Origin: Melanocharis versteri
Taxonomy: Eukaryota > Chordata > Aves > Passeriformes > Melanocharitidae
Length of the DNA: 64,000 nucleotides
Assembly: GCA_013397845.1 (NCBI GenBank)
Contig: VZTG01002277.1
Coordinates: 285,409 to 349,408 of the forward strand
Reading direction: 5' to 3'
Part shown: in pieces, positions 1-14,114 of the stretch
How the letters are laid out: the number at the start of each line of letters is the position of its first letter
Position numbering within the stretch: position 1 is the stretch's first letter
The notes under the pieces: generated by a model
The model's database searches: none
The model's input: the letters and a program-made list of their open reading frames with translations, nothing else
What the model was told of the DNA's origin: nothing
Translations under genes and position numbers: made by a program

Positions 1-754
1 TCACAGCTCACACTTTGCTTGACAATCCAGCAGCAGTGACCAGAGCTTTTGTGCTGGTGCAGCTGGGAGAGCCGAGTGCCTGCCCATGGACATCCCAGCC
101 CAGCAAACCCAGCGGCCGGCATGGAAACAAAACCAGGCAACTTTCAGTCCATGAATATACATCTCGTTCAGAGCAAAAAGGAGGCTCTCCAGCACCAATG
201 CCAAACATGCAGATTAATGACAATGCTTTGCCTGTGAAAATGGCCTTGCTGAGTCCAAACACGTTCTCCCGAGATGCCAGATTTTGTAAGTTAGCAAAAA
301 TGTTGAGCTGTCTGTTTGCTTTAAACAATTATGTCAGCTCTGCAAGTAAAATATGTTCCCTCGCCTGACCTCCCCATGCTGCTAGGTAGGGCAGCATTTG
401 ACTGGCTCTCACTTTAACACAGACATCAGGGGACAGCTGGAGACTTTCCTTGAGAGAAGAAGGGCACAGCCAGCAAGGGGAGAGGTGGCAGGACCAGCAG
501 CACCGGCCGGACCCTGCAGCAATGGGTGTTATCACCTGCTGCATCACGGCAAAGCCCTAGTACCCCAACGGAGGTAAAAGCTGGTCAGGTGGGGGATTAA
601 GTCTTCAGTGGCGAGTAAAAGCAGACCTGTTTTCAGAAGGCAACCCTTTAAGTAGATATCTGGTGCCGCAGTTTATTAAAAATACAGTCCTAAAGTAGAC
701 AGTACAAAGGAGCCTGTTGTTGCTGCTCCCATCTCTCTCCCCAAGGGAGAGCTG

Positions 755-835
755 CTGCAGAAAGAGATTAAATGATTTATCCTAGGTCACACCAGAAGTT
801 AGTGGCAGAACTGGGAATTGCAGAGGCTCCCCTGG
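755..835 (-). mobile_element. MIR-like SINE relic
   Basis: agagattaaatgatttatcc, taggtcacaccagaagttag and tggcagaactgggaatt match the complement of the MIR core. In the left intergenic region. Confidence 0.7.
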
Positions 836-3800
836 GTGCCCACCCAGTATATTAAGCACAAACGGAACCCTCTTGTCCACAGCACCAGGTCAGAGGCCGG
901 GTCAGGCATTCCCTGCACTGGGACTGGCTGTCAGTGCCTGGCACTGGGCTGCTGAGCAGGAACACTGGCTGTCAACACCGAGGGCAGAGCAGCAGTATTT
1001 ATATCAGAGCTAATGGAGGCAAACAGCCATCGCTTTCCAATGATTTACACCCAACACACCACAGCCAAGCTGAGCCAGAGGAGCCCATCCCTCCACCCTC
1101 TTTCCAAAGCCAGCACCCTGCACCAAGGGGACTGGGCTAGAGCCAGCCTACAGGGTGTTTTCTCATGTGAGCACTCACTTGACAAACATTCAGTAAAATG
1201 AGGCACACAAACACAGCCTAGGGCTGATACTTGCTGTGAGACCACATGAGGCTCCCAGAATGGAAAGCACACAGGAACACTGCTCGGACAAACCTGGGCT
1301 AGATGGCAACAGCCTTGAGTGAACTGCAGGAAATAAAACTAGAGGGCAGCCTAGTGACAGTGCTCAAACACGTATCCCAGATATTTCATTACCAGTATCT
1401 CCAGAGCCCATCTAGGCAGCTTTCTGGTATGCAGAAAATCAGGTTTGGGAGAGCCAAAAAAAATCCAGAATTGCTGAGATGGTTGATTAGAACATGAGCC
1501 AATGCTGAACACATGGAGGGGGAAAAGCCAAACCCATGGAAAAAAACAAACAAACAAGCAAGCAACCCACAAGAAAAATAAAGAGGTTGTTCAGTTTTGC
1601 ACTGCATTGCAGGGACTGTGGGATGGCACATCTGGGAGCCCCCGGGCCACAAAGCTCCTGGGCACTCCAGTACCTCAGCCTGCTCTGCAGGTCTCTGCTC
1701 ACACTGAGCTCTCTGGCCTGTACGTGGAACCTCCTGCACCTTTCAACCACTAATTCATAAAAGTAGCTTCTTGGGATGCAACTGGATACAAAGCCAATAT
1801 TCATCTTGTCTCAAACACAGCAAAAAAACTGTGTGAAAATACACAATAGAAGGTACTTCCCATGCTATAATCATGTGACAGTTCTTCAGAGAGAACAGAA
1901 CTGTGCAACAAATCCAAAAGCCATGACACTTCTGACTGGGATGACTTCACTTCCAAGCTAGCAGCGGGTGAGGACAACACAGTTTGCTCTTTCCAATATT
2001 CAAAGACAGTTTAGCATCAAAAAATCTTTCAGAGTGATCACAGTCCAGGAGAATACATCTAATTCCCTTTAAAATAATTTGGAGCTTCACTGGGTAGAAA
2101 ATTGCTATTTCTGCTCCAATGCCAGAGAATTCCATTTTTAATTATAGAAATTTCTGTTATGCACAATTATAATATTCTTTCGTATTCTCCCTCACTCTTG
2201 GCTCAAACACACTATTAGCTTTTTAAACTACTGCTATGCATGGAGCAGACACAGGTCACTCCTGCTGCCCAGGAATACTGATGGTCCTGCCTCCAGAATC
2301 AGCTCAGACCAAACAACAGAGGATGAAGCATCTTATTTTGTATATTCCAGAACAAATTATCCTAGCAATCAATGACTATTTGGATGCAACCTTCAGTCAG
2401 GTGCAATTAGAACATAAAAATGTTAAATACCTTCTCCGGAGTGCAGATATATGGACTGATGCCTTGTGGAATGCAAGCTAAGGACCAAATTCAGTGAGCA
2501 GACTGAGAAATGCAACATGAGAATCCACAGCAGAAGTCAGTGAAAAAGAGTAACCCTTTGCTACTGCCTGTGTTTGCAGGACCAGGAAATAGAGGGATAA
2601 ATTCTCATGTCCCAAACCAATAAACACAAAATTATCTTTACACAATAATTAATCATCCTGTAGAATGAATCAGCTGAACCAAAAAATATCAACCTGTTTC
2701 TGAGGAGCTGTTAGGGGCAGCAGCTGGGGATTCGCGGCTCAAACCTGTCCCAGTCAGATGAAATGAGAAGACTCCAGACACACAGGAGTGTGTCCAGACA
2801 CACATCCCCAGGATTAGCGTTTGCAAAGATACAAAGATGATGAATGAGTTGCTTTAATCCGTGGCTGCATTAAACAGATTGTCTCTGTACATTCAGTACC
2901 TGCTTTTTCAGTTCCAGCGGGAATTTAGTACCTTTGCTGATCAGAATCGATAACTTTAATTGGTAGTTTAGAGTTAGGTGCAAGGTGCCTTGACACTAAT
3001 GAAAATTAGTTGCTTAATTTGCCAGTGACACCAGGGAGCATGCTGGGGAAGGCGGTGGGAAGGCCAGGGAAGGCTGCTGCTCTCCGTGCATGCAGGGACC
3101 AGGCAGAGGGCTCCTGGTGGCCAGGACAGCCACCCCACCACACCAGGGACCACCTCTGGCCTCTGCTCCAGTAGCAGCCTCTGCTCACCAAAGTGAAGAG
3201 GCACAAGCATCAACCCCCCAGCATCTTCCAATTAAGCTCTTTTGGTGTGGATCAAAATTAAAACACAGCTACCTTGTGGGCACGTTTGAAGCCCTCACTA
3301 GCCAGCAATGAAAGGGTTCTGGCTGGCCCCGTTCCCTTTGAAGCATGCCTGCTGGCTGTAGGTTTCTCTCGTGCTCACTCGCAATTACAGCACTTTTCAG
3401 CTTCTCTCTCTCCTTTTTTCTTTAATTTAAATAGATTGAGAGGAATTAAAAAACCCTCATCAATCAGATTTATCAAATAAAACTGTAGAGGTAGGGCCAG
3501 CTGCAGCTACATATGTCAAACTCAGCTGCAGATATGAAAGGGAAGGCTGTAATTCATAGGGTGCTCAGCTTTTTGAGGGTTTAGCAGCAAAGCTAATCCC
3601 ATTGCTATATTCCTAAACCTACAGAGATGCCTCCAGGCTAGGCAAGGATCAGTCCCTGCATACACAGGTCTGTCTGGACTCTGCCCCCTGGGAAAGGGGG
3701 TGTCCATGCTGTACTTGCTGCTTGAGCACATTCCTTCACAAGCTGCTGCAATGTCCCCTTTCTCAGGACTTGGGAAGGACTCAGGAGGCCTTTGGTTTCT

Positions 3801-5230
3801 TTCCTTGTCCTCGTACCGCATGTGTGACTGCACAACCTGGATACACCATCTGTCTGAGACAGTGTGCACGAGTTACTCCAGTTGCAAGAGCTCAAGTGAA
3901 GAGTGCCTTCACTTCTCATTGATTAACCTGGGTCAGTATTGCTCTAGACTTCACAAATTTTTGTTCACCAAGGTCTGCTTTTGTTGAACACTAGTAGCTG
4001 AGTGACAATGCAGCCAAAGAAATCCAAGAGCAGGTAACATCCCCAGATACCTGCATGAGGATCTTGAGGTGTGGGTGAGAGCAGTCTTGAGGGTGCACAA
4101 GCTGAAAATGGTGAGGAATAGAGATCTTGGCAATGGAGAAAGTCAGAAGTGGAGCAGTCTTTCCCTATTCTGTTAAAAATTACTGCTATTACTGTGTAAC
4201 TCCCCAAATGCCACAGCTCTGGGACACAAGTGATGCCCATGATTCTCCTGCAGGTCCTGCTGGCCACTACTTTTTGCGAAGACCCTGATCACAACCCTCC
4301 TTGTGTCATGGCAAAGGGTCAAGGGGAGCACTGAGCAACCACAGCATCCTGTCCTCTCCCTTTCCACACTGCTGTGGAATGGCCAGCTCTGTGCAAGGAA
4401 CATCCCAGCAGCTGCTGACTGCAAATAACAACCCCAGCACATTCAGGGATGAGCATGTGTAACAAGAGACACTCAGGGATGCAGAAGTGCTTCATGGTTT
4501 TCCCATGACTATTTAACAAAAACATAGTTTAAAACCTAAAAGGAGAGATAAGGGAAGGGCTTTCCCAGCCGATGGAAACACACAAACCTGGCGCAGGCTC
4601 TGCCCTGGCCTCTCCTGCCCCTGAGCACCCACGGAGATGTTCTCTGACACATCACAGCTGCCTTTGAACACGTGTCCCAGTGCTGAACAGCATCTCGTGC
4701 AGGGAGCTGGGGCCATGACACCCCTTGTCCCCTCAGCCCACCCAGCAGCTCTCCAACAGCACTGGAGCCATCCTGCGGCACCGGGCAGCTGCCGTGGCCC
4801 AGCACAGCTCACTGCACCCCAGGATGTGCTCCGGGGCTGCCCTGCAGCTTCCTGCAGAGCTGCTGACACTGGAAAACACCAGCTGCCTGCGCTGACATCG
4901 GAGCACGTTGGGTTTGCACCACCCAGCAGAAAGAGGCAGCGATGGCACAAGCCCTCCGACCACTGCTGGCCAAATCCCTTCTCCCAGAGGCACGGGATCC
5001 TGCACTGACTCACCTGGGGGCCAGCAAAGCTGCTCTCTGCCCAGGCAGGTGCTGCAGCATCCACCAACTCCTTTAGCAGAGGTTTGCAGACCACATCTCA
5101 CATGGTAAAGGCTGTCAGTCTTCCCTCGCTTACAAAACCGAGCTGGTTTCTCAGGCTGCTGCCAGACCCTCGTGTCCTCCAACAGACTCCATCTGCTGGT
5201 TTTTCAGACAAGCAACTCCTGCAAGGACAA
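836..5230. other. Intergenic, nothing recognisable
   Basis: Short open frames on both strands, none with a known domain. The stretch 4550-5100 is GC-rich, which explains its longer frames (such as minus-strand 4513-5094). Confidence 0.6.
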
Positions 5231-6245
5231 AATATATCGAGTTAAATAATACACACTTCATCTTCTGTTTCTCTCAGCAAAACTGTTCAATTTTTGGAGA
5301 TATTTTGTAAATTCAGATTTATGATGCTTATTTTTCATGCTATGGCTACCACAGTGACCATAGAGAATTTATGGAGGTAATAATGTATTTAAATAGCCAA
5401 TTTTGAAAAAAATGGAGCCATTGCAATGGATTAACACTCAAACCATTAATATTCGAACATATTAAGTCACTTGAAGAATTTTTTTGTGCGTATGCATATT
5501 TTGGGGTATATTCTCCTCATAATACGTGGAGAGAAGATATGCTTTACTGTTGACATTTAACACATTTTCTTTATTGCTTTTCATTTCATTGTGAGTAAAA
5601 GTGCTATTTGTCCACCCAGCCTTCCTTAGGACGAATGCCGTCATTTCTGTTTGCAGAAGCAACCAAAAATTAAAGGAAATATTTTAGATGTCAACATTAA
5701 ATGTCAAAAACTGATTTTAAGTAATTACTAATACCCTGGCACATATGCATTTTATTCAGAAAATTCTTGTTAAAAATATTCATTGGGGGATATTCAAATT
5801 TATTATGTAGAACAACACGGCATTAACATGCTGGCTTCTATTTAATGCTTTGGTTCATAGCAACAAAGATACCAATGGGAAATCATTAAACAAATATGAG
5901 ATTTTTTGCGGCATAATGGGTCTATGTTTGGTATCACTTGGAAAAAAAAAAAAAAAGAAACCCCTCACCGAGCTCAAACTGACAGAAAAAAATGCAATGA
6001 TCAGGCAAAGTACAGCAACATTATAAATGTTAACAGATTTCAGGAAGTGATTTTATGTTAATTCAAATGTTAACGCTGTCCGAGGCTGCTGAAGGGAGCG
6101 TGGGGCTGCGGGAGGAGATAGACGTTGCCGGCAGGGAGCACAAAGGGCTGCCTCTTGTTGGGGGGGGGAGGTTTATTAATTATATTTCCTTTAGAGCCCT
6201 AACAATAACATGTCAGTAATCTACACATTCTGCACTTAATTGACA
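5230..6245. promoter_or_regulatory. AT-rich block, candidate conserved noncoding element
   Basis: About 1 kb of AT-rich, complex, repeat-free sequence with many TAAT-type homeodomain cores and few coding-like frames. It contrasts sharply with the GC-rich DNA on both sides. The regulatory role is inferred from composition only. Confidence 0.25.
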
Positions 6246-6560
6246 TTAATGATTTGGCCGGCCGGGAGCCTCCCCACGCCGTGAGAATCGCGGCCGCCCC
6301 GCGTTCCTCCAGCCCCAATTAAGCCGATGAGCGTGGGGCCGCTGAGCTGCCCCGGCATCCCCACGGCCCCCGTCCCAGCCAGGTCCCACACGGGCATCTT
6401 CCAGCCCTCTCTTGGCAGCCCTGGAGGAGCGCAGCCCCCCGGGCAGCCCTGCACAAAGGGACATTCACTCACGCCCAGAAATGACCGCCCAGCCCAGCAC
6501 AGCCACCCTGCCGCGGTGGCAGAGGCGCCGCTGGAACAGGTCCCTCTGGCTCCCCTCTGA
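6245..6560. other. Small CpG-rich patch
   Basis: Contains GGCCGGCCGG, a NotI site (gcggccgc near 6291) and many CpGs, without a supported gene. It could be a small orphan CpG island. Confidence 0.4.
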
Positions 6561-7566
6561 CACAACAGCTGGGCAGAACATGGGGTTTCTCTCTCATGCA
6601 GGTGAGCAACAGGTCCCAAAGCACACACAGCCACCATCCCAAACCGGCCATCCCAAAAATCCCGGCCATCCCGTGTGCCCGCAGCTGCCCTCGAGGTGCC
6701 GACCCGTGTGTGGGCACTCAGTAAACTCAGGTACGCGGTTATAGCGGGGAAGCGATGCCTCTCAAAGCCACCCCCTGCCTGGGCTGCTGTAGTAACTTCA
6801 CCTGCGGTGCCGCTCAGCTGTCAGCCAGCACAGTGTGTCCCAGACTCCCACAATTTACATCTCTCCAGAGTCAACCCTTTCTGTGACAGCAGGCCCTGGG
6901 AAGGTGGCTTCTCTTTAGGCGGGCAGCTGGGGAGAAAGTCCAATGGGCAGCAGTGGGGTCCAAACCTGCTGCAGCTGCCAGCACTTCCAGACCTTTTGCC
7001 AGTGGCAGACAGCCCTTGGAAACAGCAGGAGAAACCTGGAGTGCTACCGTAGTCCAAGAACACCTGGAAGTTACAGCAACAGCACCAGGTTGCTCTGGGC
7101 AGATGCACGATGGCTTCCTGGCGTGCTGCACCAGTGCATTCTCTGCATCCTCCCCGCACAATGGTATGCGAGGAAGTCATGCCAATTTCTCCACGAGGAC
7201 CAGTAACAGACCTGCTTTTGTGTATGGCATTTCCTCCCTCCTTGGGGCTGCTCTTAGCCTCCACTGATCCCACTTCAATGCCAGATGTGCATCACAACTG
7301 CCAGTGCTACAGCCCCAGTTCCTTCTTCCTCTCTTCCCACCTTTGACCCTGCCAGCACAGAGCCTCCACCGTCGCTCATCCAGGGTGTGGCCAAGCACAG
7401 AGCACGGTCTGATTCCTTTTTCTTCTTACCTGCATTAACAGAGGTCAGATCTTTAAGTGGTCCAATGGAGGAAGCCAAGAGACAGGGAAGAGGGGAAAAG
7501 AACCACAAAAAAATCCCGTGAGTCCAGTTTTGGTAGGAAACAGGTTAAAAAAACCAACCCACTCAG

Positions 7567-7618
7567 TATTAAAGTGTCTTCACATGAGTAGTTTGGGTGA
7601 GTGCAAAAGGACTGCAAG
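7567..7618 (+). repeat. Left arm of a perfect 52-bp inverted repeat
   Basis: Starts TATTAAAGTGTCTTCACATG and ends AAAAGGACTGCAAG. It is the exact reverse complement of 7896-7947. The 277-bp interior has no recognisable gene. Confidence 0.95.
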
Positions 7619-7895
7619 CAAATACCACCCCCCTATTAAGGGGTTTCTAGATCAGCCATCCCACAGCAGCACCTCTCACTCCCAGCAGAACAGGGTGGCC
7701 CAGGCAGCAAAACATTCAACAAATTGTTCCGTTGCCACTTCTCAGGGGAAAACATTTGCTTAAAAACAGTCAGATGAATTTGGAGTGATCTATAGGGCAC
7801 TTTGTTATGTTAATGACTGTTACCAACTGTCTGTTCTTTATACTAAAGTGTTGACTCATTGTCAGTTGGGGCGAGACAAGACAGCTTGCTTGTGC

Positions 7896-7947
7896 CTTGC
7901 AGTCCTTTTGCACTCACCCAAACTACTCATGTGAAGACACTTTAATA
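7896..7947 (-). repeat. Right arm of a perfect 52-bp inverted repeat
   Basis: Reverse complement of 7567-7618 with no mismatch over 52 bases. No clear target-site duplication beyond the TA/TTAA at the arm ends. Confidence 0.95.
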
Positions 7948-8168
7948 TGAAGAGACACTGTCTGTGGCTATTATTAATCTCCTGACTGAAGCCCAGAATA
8001 CTAATAACACCGCACAAGATCAGCTAACCTTTCCTCAGAGCATTCCTCGTTCTGCAAGATTTTGGCCATAACGAAAACATTTTTCTCTGCTCTCACAAGG
8101 CTGACAACCAGACTTCCCAATCAGAGATGTAAAAAGGTTTTCACTTGCCCTCTCCTGTGCTCAAATAA

Positions 8169-8187
8169 CATCATCATCATCATCATT
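8169..8187 (+). repeat. CAT trinucleotide microsatellite
   Basis: Six catcat units in an otherwise non-repetitive intergenic stretch. Confidence 0.85.
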
Positions 8188-11100
8188 CTGGCAGAGGTAA
8201 GAGGGGTGCCTCCTGCGAGCCCAGAAACATCAGCTTTACCCACATCAGACAGCAGCATTTGGCAGGTCTGGCTGAGGTGAGAAAGCAACTTGTTTATTCT
8301 CAGACTGATCTTAAACCCAAGTGTAACAACCAAACCTCACTGTGAGCTGTACAGTCCAAAAATGACATTGGCATCTGGTAAGAACTGGAAGATGGATATT
8401 CTGGTGAAGAGAAAAAGGTTATCTTTTAACTGTTTTCATGGCAAATAACTCTTAACACGTAGAAAAATTGGGCTGAGGTGCTGAGCTGCAGAGGCTGATG
8501 TCCTGATAGAGTGCCCTCCCTCAAAAAAATCCAAACACCTTGCACAGAGCTGCAAAATAAAGCACCGTATTACTCCTCTCCATCTGATGTTGCTGCTCTG
8601 GGATCCAATCCAAGGAAGCTCAAACCATTTATCCTGGTCACACGCAGAGCACGCCATAGGTAAGTTTGTGTAACTGGAGTCTGAACACGATAACCTGAGC
8701 AAATCACAGCTGTCCCTACTTCTTCTTTTGCCTTGGGTGGAGCCCAAACACATTCCTACACAGTTTCGTTACATTTTTACTCTTTTCTTTCCAGCCAAGC
8801 CACTTATTTTTAGTTGTATTGCGAGGCCTCTTCCATCCACATTTAAGAAAAAAACAACAATCTTAGATCCAGAGCAGTGTCTGCTGCCTGCTCATGCAGA
8901 CCAGCCAGTCTCACCCTGTCAGCTTTAGTGGATTTTACATCCTTGTGTCATCAACAGCTTCTTTCTGGAAACTCACATCTGTACATGAGTTACTTTGGGC
9001 TCCTGACCCTACTGAAAATAAAAGAATCTGCCCCCCAAAGGAAGAAAATATACCGAGCTATGCTTTTAGCACCAGGAAAATCATGTCTGTGGGGTGGCTG
9101 TTAACTGCATGATTTTCCAGAAAATGTTTAGGCTTGTTGCTTTTCTCTGTCAGGAAAATTGTTTTGCTCTCGATTAAAAACCCATTATCATTTCATTTTC
9201 AAGGAATGCTACTGTATACAGTTTGTGAGAGACCCAAACAATTGATCCTTTGATGTTGCCTTCATAGTATAAAAGTATAACATGTGGCCAAATACTGATT
9301 TTTAAACAAAAAGTGTGACCAACTGCAATATGAGCAGAAAGACATTAAGTGCATTTAGATTTACAGAAGCATTTCCCCATCCCAGCCACTGTCCATAAAC
9401 AAAGTCGTAACTTCTCTTTCAATACTCATGAACATTTAAAAAAGCAACCAAACCCTTACTTCTTTAGCCAAGCCAAGGCAGAAGTTAACTTTTGAGACTC
9501 TTAACAGAGCACAGGAGCACATGCTGATAAAGGGAATCTTTTCCCCTCAGATAAAGACAGCTCTTGTCAGGCCCCTGCTCTCCTCCATCCCAGGAGCAGG
9601 GGCTGGGGCACATCTGACAGAACCAGCACCAGGTGGGAGAAGCTCTGCACACCATTTTTCCTCATATCCCAGGCAAACACAGATCCTGAGGCAAACACTT
9701 TGGATTTCATATTTTTCCTCCTTGAATGTTATTGCCGTCACGCTGAAAATCAAAAAATCAGTGCATTATAAAAACATAGTTGCTTTCTTACTATATGAGT
9801 TACATGAGAATATGTTTGGCTTGGTAAAACAAACCCAGTTTTCAAGAAGATTTGCAGTTCTAGTAGACAGTCTGCTCCCCTGAATTGCCAGGGTCTGTAG
9901 GACCAAAGCCCCTGGGATCAGAAGGGTTTTCCTTCCTTCCTTGATAGCCATCACATTTAATTTGCCCTCAAACATGCCAGTCTGCAGAGTTTTGAAATCC
10001 CTGGTTTTATTCAGCCTACAAAGAATACCTTCTTTCTTTCTATAATGTGAAATTCACCTTAAAAGAAATAAAAAGCTTCAAATACAAACCTACCCTCTGT
10101 GCTTAGCATAAACTTATTATTTCAAGAGATTGAAAGGAGATAGCTCATACAGCATTGCAATATTCTGAAGTCTTAGTTAAATGTTTGATTATGCATAAGC
10201 TGTGGCTACAGTGGACTACTCAAAACTTGAGAGAAACACATTTTGTACTTTAAAGCTGGTTTGCAGATAGTGGCTGAAAGAGTACAGGATCATCATCAAT
10301 GATTATTGTTCATCAACTCAAGCCAAGTGGGTGCTCTGCTGAAGTTTTAACTTGAAAGCAGGTAAGTTTCACAAATTGCTATAACAACAAGAAATGGATA
10401 TTAAAGTCTTCTCACATTTGTACGTACTTTTCATCTCCTGCCGTCTCACAGACACAAAAAAAAAATAAATAAAACCCCCAAACCTCTTAGTTACCCCACC
10501 TTGACGGCCACCCCATGCCTGGGGCGAGGGCAAAGGGACCAGAAAGGGAAGAGCCCTGCTGCTCCCTGCCACAGGCAGCACACCACAGAGCTACGTCCCC
10601 TATTTAAATGCCAAACCTGAACAGAGGCTACAAGAGCCCAGGTCAAGCTGAACCCGGCCTTGCCAGCAAGGCAGAGCTGTTCTTAATCCCCAATGAGCTC
10701 AAGGCTAGACAAAGCTAACCTGTGTTATTTCACAGCATATGCCAGTGTCTTTTTTGAGGGGAGAGGCTTGTGGAAGGTGAGGGTATGAATAATCTGATGC
10801 TTTAAAACATGTTGATAAATACCTAGAGACAGAAGTTCCCTGAATTCCCAGAACAGAAGGCTCATGCCAACACACGAGGTGGAGCAGGTGCATCCAATGT
10901 CAACCTGTGCACTCACCAGTCCCCTGCTGCACTGCACACTGACCCCCCAAATGTTCCATAAAGCTTTACCTTGCAGGTGTTACTCTCAATAAAGCCTGGA
11001 AAAAAGCCTATTGTAGGCTGTGGCAACTCCCAAGCTGAAGTTCAGGTTCCCTGACACTCCTCCCCAAGAGGGGATGCTGCTGTAAGCCTCATACACTGGC

Positions 11101-12166
11101 AGTGAGGTGTGACCTGACAGCCTGGCCAAAGGAAGTGTTCCACCCAGCCAGTCCCCCTGATTCAGGCTGCTGCTGCTGCACTGTGTGGGCAGCAAACAGC
11201 TCCCAGGAATAGAGAGAACCCTGAGCCAGGCCATGAGGGCTGGATCTTGCCTGCACCTCATGCAAGCAGGAATGTAATAAACCCCTCGAGTTGTAATTCC
11301 TTAGAACCAAGAGGAGATGAAGATAATCATCCTAGAAATAGAACCAGAGAGAGACCACCCTCCTGCTTTAGGGCAGACAAGCTATGCAGAACTATTTTTG
11401 TGAACTATTTATACCAGTAACTATTTCTGTTAGGTATCTACAGCATTTACAAGAGCTGAGCATCTGGCTGACTCAGTGGGGACCACCATGCCTCCACCCT
11501 TTCTGCTCACCAGCACTGTTCCTCCCCACCCCAGCTCACAACTGCAGCCTCAGCTCACTCATTTGGGGCTATTTCCTTCAGTACACCCACAGCTACCCTC
11601 AACTTCCAATTTTAGAGTAGCAGTAATGCAAAATTAGCACTGGATTCATTTCTGTTGTTCAGTTTTTCTGATGCCCCCAGCTTTCAGACCAAGGTGAGGG
11701 TTTGATGCATTGTTATGACAAACCTTTCAGAAGATAATCATGCACCACCTGGGTTACTGCAAATTCAATTTACTTTGCAGCATGCTTTATGCTGGTCTGG
11801 AGCTATTAAAGAGAGACAGTTTCCAGCTGAGGAGTGTGCAGCACTGCACAGCTAAATTGCTTTCTCAGGGCTGCCCAGTGCTGCCCCTCCTGCCTCACCC
11901 TGGGGCTGTTCACCCCCGGAGGCCTCTCCCCAGCTCCCAGGGTAACACATCTGGAGTCAGAGCCTGCAGGAACAGAATATTTGGTATTAGCCTATCTTTG
12001 TTGCACAAACTTCAGCCCAAACCCACCAAACCTTATTCTCCTACTTAGCCAGGCAGAACTGCTCCCTTACTTCCCACCACCAGACTAGGACAGGACCAGA
12101 ATTCAGGAGAATAGCACTCACAAGCAAAGAAATAGGGAAAAAACTCTCTCCTGGAGGTGGTTGGTT

Positions 12167-12200
12167 TTTTCTTGGTTTTTTTGGTTTGTTTTTTTTTTTC
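12167..12200 (+). repeat. T-rich low-complexity tract
   Basis: Runs of T interrupted by GG, in the left intergenic region. The complement is A-rich, so it could be an old retroposon tail, but no body is recognisable. Confidence 0.6.
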
Positions 12201-14114
12201 CTAATAAGGACAACCATCTTCCTTAAAATTACCTGCACTCTTCCCCTCTAAGAAACTTTTTTCCAGCTTGTGGCAATCAATGCAAATTTTTTTCAAGCCA
12301 CTCTAGAAAGACACCACCAGACAGAACGACACAGTATCCACGTGTTGCAATAAACAACCAGAAAGATTCTTAATACACAAGATAAAAGATGAGAAAGTAA
12401 GAAAATATCTCTCAAGGTAAGTTCTCCCAGCTGGGATATGCTGCATCTCTGGGATCTGACTGCATTCCTACCTGGGGAGCTGCAAAGGCACGAACTCCAC
12501 ACTCTGAACAGACTGCTTTCCATCAGAACACACGAGGCTGACCTTTCACAAAAGAGTTATAAAATTAACAGGATTACCATCTGAATCAGAGATCACATTT
12601 GGAAAGGCCTGTTGTATGAACAAGTTTCATTCATAGGTACATCTATCTATCTCTCACATCCTGGTTTCCCACACAGCCCAGAAAACACACAGAACACCTA
12701 CATCCATTCTTGCATAGCTATTCACCATAGTTAAATATTTAGCTTAAATTGAAAGAGTTTACCATATCTCTAAAAATTACTACAGGATATTTTCTTGAAC
12801 AGTTAAATACAATCCCCATTTTTAAGAGGCCAATTAAAAAATAAAAAATGGAATTGTGGGGGGTTTTTTTTGTTAAACATCTGAAAGGGACTAAGATCTG
12901 AAAATAAACACCAAAAGGACTAGCACTGAAGCACGCCTGGTGATACAGGAACTAAGCCTAGAGACTACCTTTCAGGAGGATTAGTTTCCCTCGTCCACTC
13001 CCATTTTGTGTTCTACGTTTAAGGACAAAGCACCAAAATACGTCTTGGTGAATCCTTCACTAATCAACAAATATTACATCCCCTTTGTCTAGGGCATGCA
13101 ATTCTCTGAGAAATTAAAACATCTCTGAACTGGCACCATCAAATGAGTTCAGCTCACATTTACACTTGTTTTGTTAACACAGAACTTACAACCATTCATT
13201 GCAAGGAAAGAAAGCCAGCAGCACCAAAGAACTTGCTTACCATTGATTACCATAGGCATTTTTATTACATTAAAGCTTTAACATTTATCAGAATACTGGG
13301 TCAGGGAAGAGAAAAAGGCAGAATAACTTAAAAAATAATAAAAAGGAGACTTGCTGGGAACTATTGTTAAAAAAAAAAACTAACCCACAACAGAATAGGA
13401 GCTTCCTGAAATATTAAGTGTTGTAGCATTTAAGTTATCTGCAGCAGGACACAATGAACCCTGGTAGTCTCACAAAAGTTTTCAGTGTTATTGAACAGTC
13501 CTTCAAAGCAAGCACCAAAAAACACATAAAAAAAAAGCAACCATTTCTGTGTTCCCCTTTTCTCCAGAACGATGAGTTTCCAGAAAACATCCTACTAGAA
13601 CCTCTGAGATTCTCAGACATTGCAAAGGTCAAAGACTTTAAAAAGGCACATACCTGTCCAGAATTTAACTCTGCACACATGATGATTTGTCAAATACTGT
13701 ACCAAACCTCCAATGTTTAAATGATTATTTAAGAAGAGGTAGACTTTTCCTACTGATCACCTCTCACTGACCCTCACCTAAGGGTAACAATCCAGGCAAC
13801 CCGATTCAAGAATTTCCCAGTTAAGCTGATCATTACAGAGAACGTTAAGGAAGGATTCCCCATGTACTTGTCATGTTTATTATCCCCTCTCCAGCCTCCT
13901 GTACCTGGCTAGAGGAAACCCAAGTAGCCCAACATGACAATTTCACCTTAGTATCCAAATAAAGAAGTTTCAACAGATAAGCCAATAGTGGTAAATAAAT
14001 AAAGCATTTACTTTACTACACTATTCATCCCCAACTCCCACACTTATTAATGGTCACAGTCTGAAAAAATCTTAACTGATCATAGTTAAAAGAAATATAG
14101 AAATATACATAAAA

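Larger units (their letters stand above)
7950..14100. other. Intergenic, nothing recognisable
   Basis: AT-rich, low-repeat sequence downstream of CCNE1. No exon set with splice sites and known protein similarity was seen. Distal CCNE1 3' UTR variants could extend into the right edge. Confidence 0.5.

Noticed and set aside
4513..5094. 193-codon minus-strand frame, and the 149-codon frame overlapping it
   Set aside because: Overlapping frames in GC-rich DNA, Cys/Trp/Gly-rich without domain; typical of chance frames.
7567..7947. Firm call of a mariner transposon from the inverted repeat
   Set aside because: Only a loose terminal resemblance; no transposase remnant, and TA target duplication cannot be distinguished from the arm sequence.
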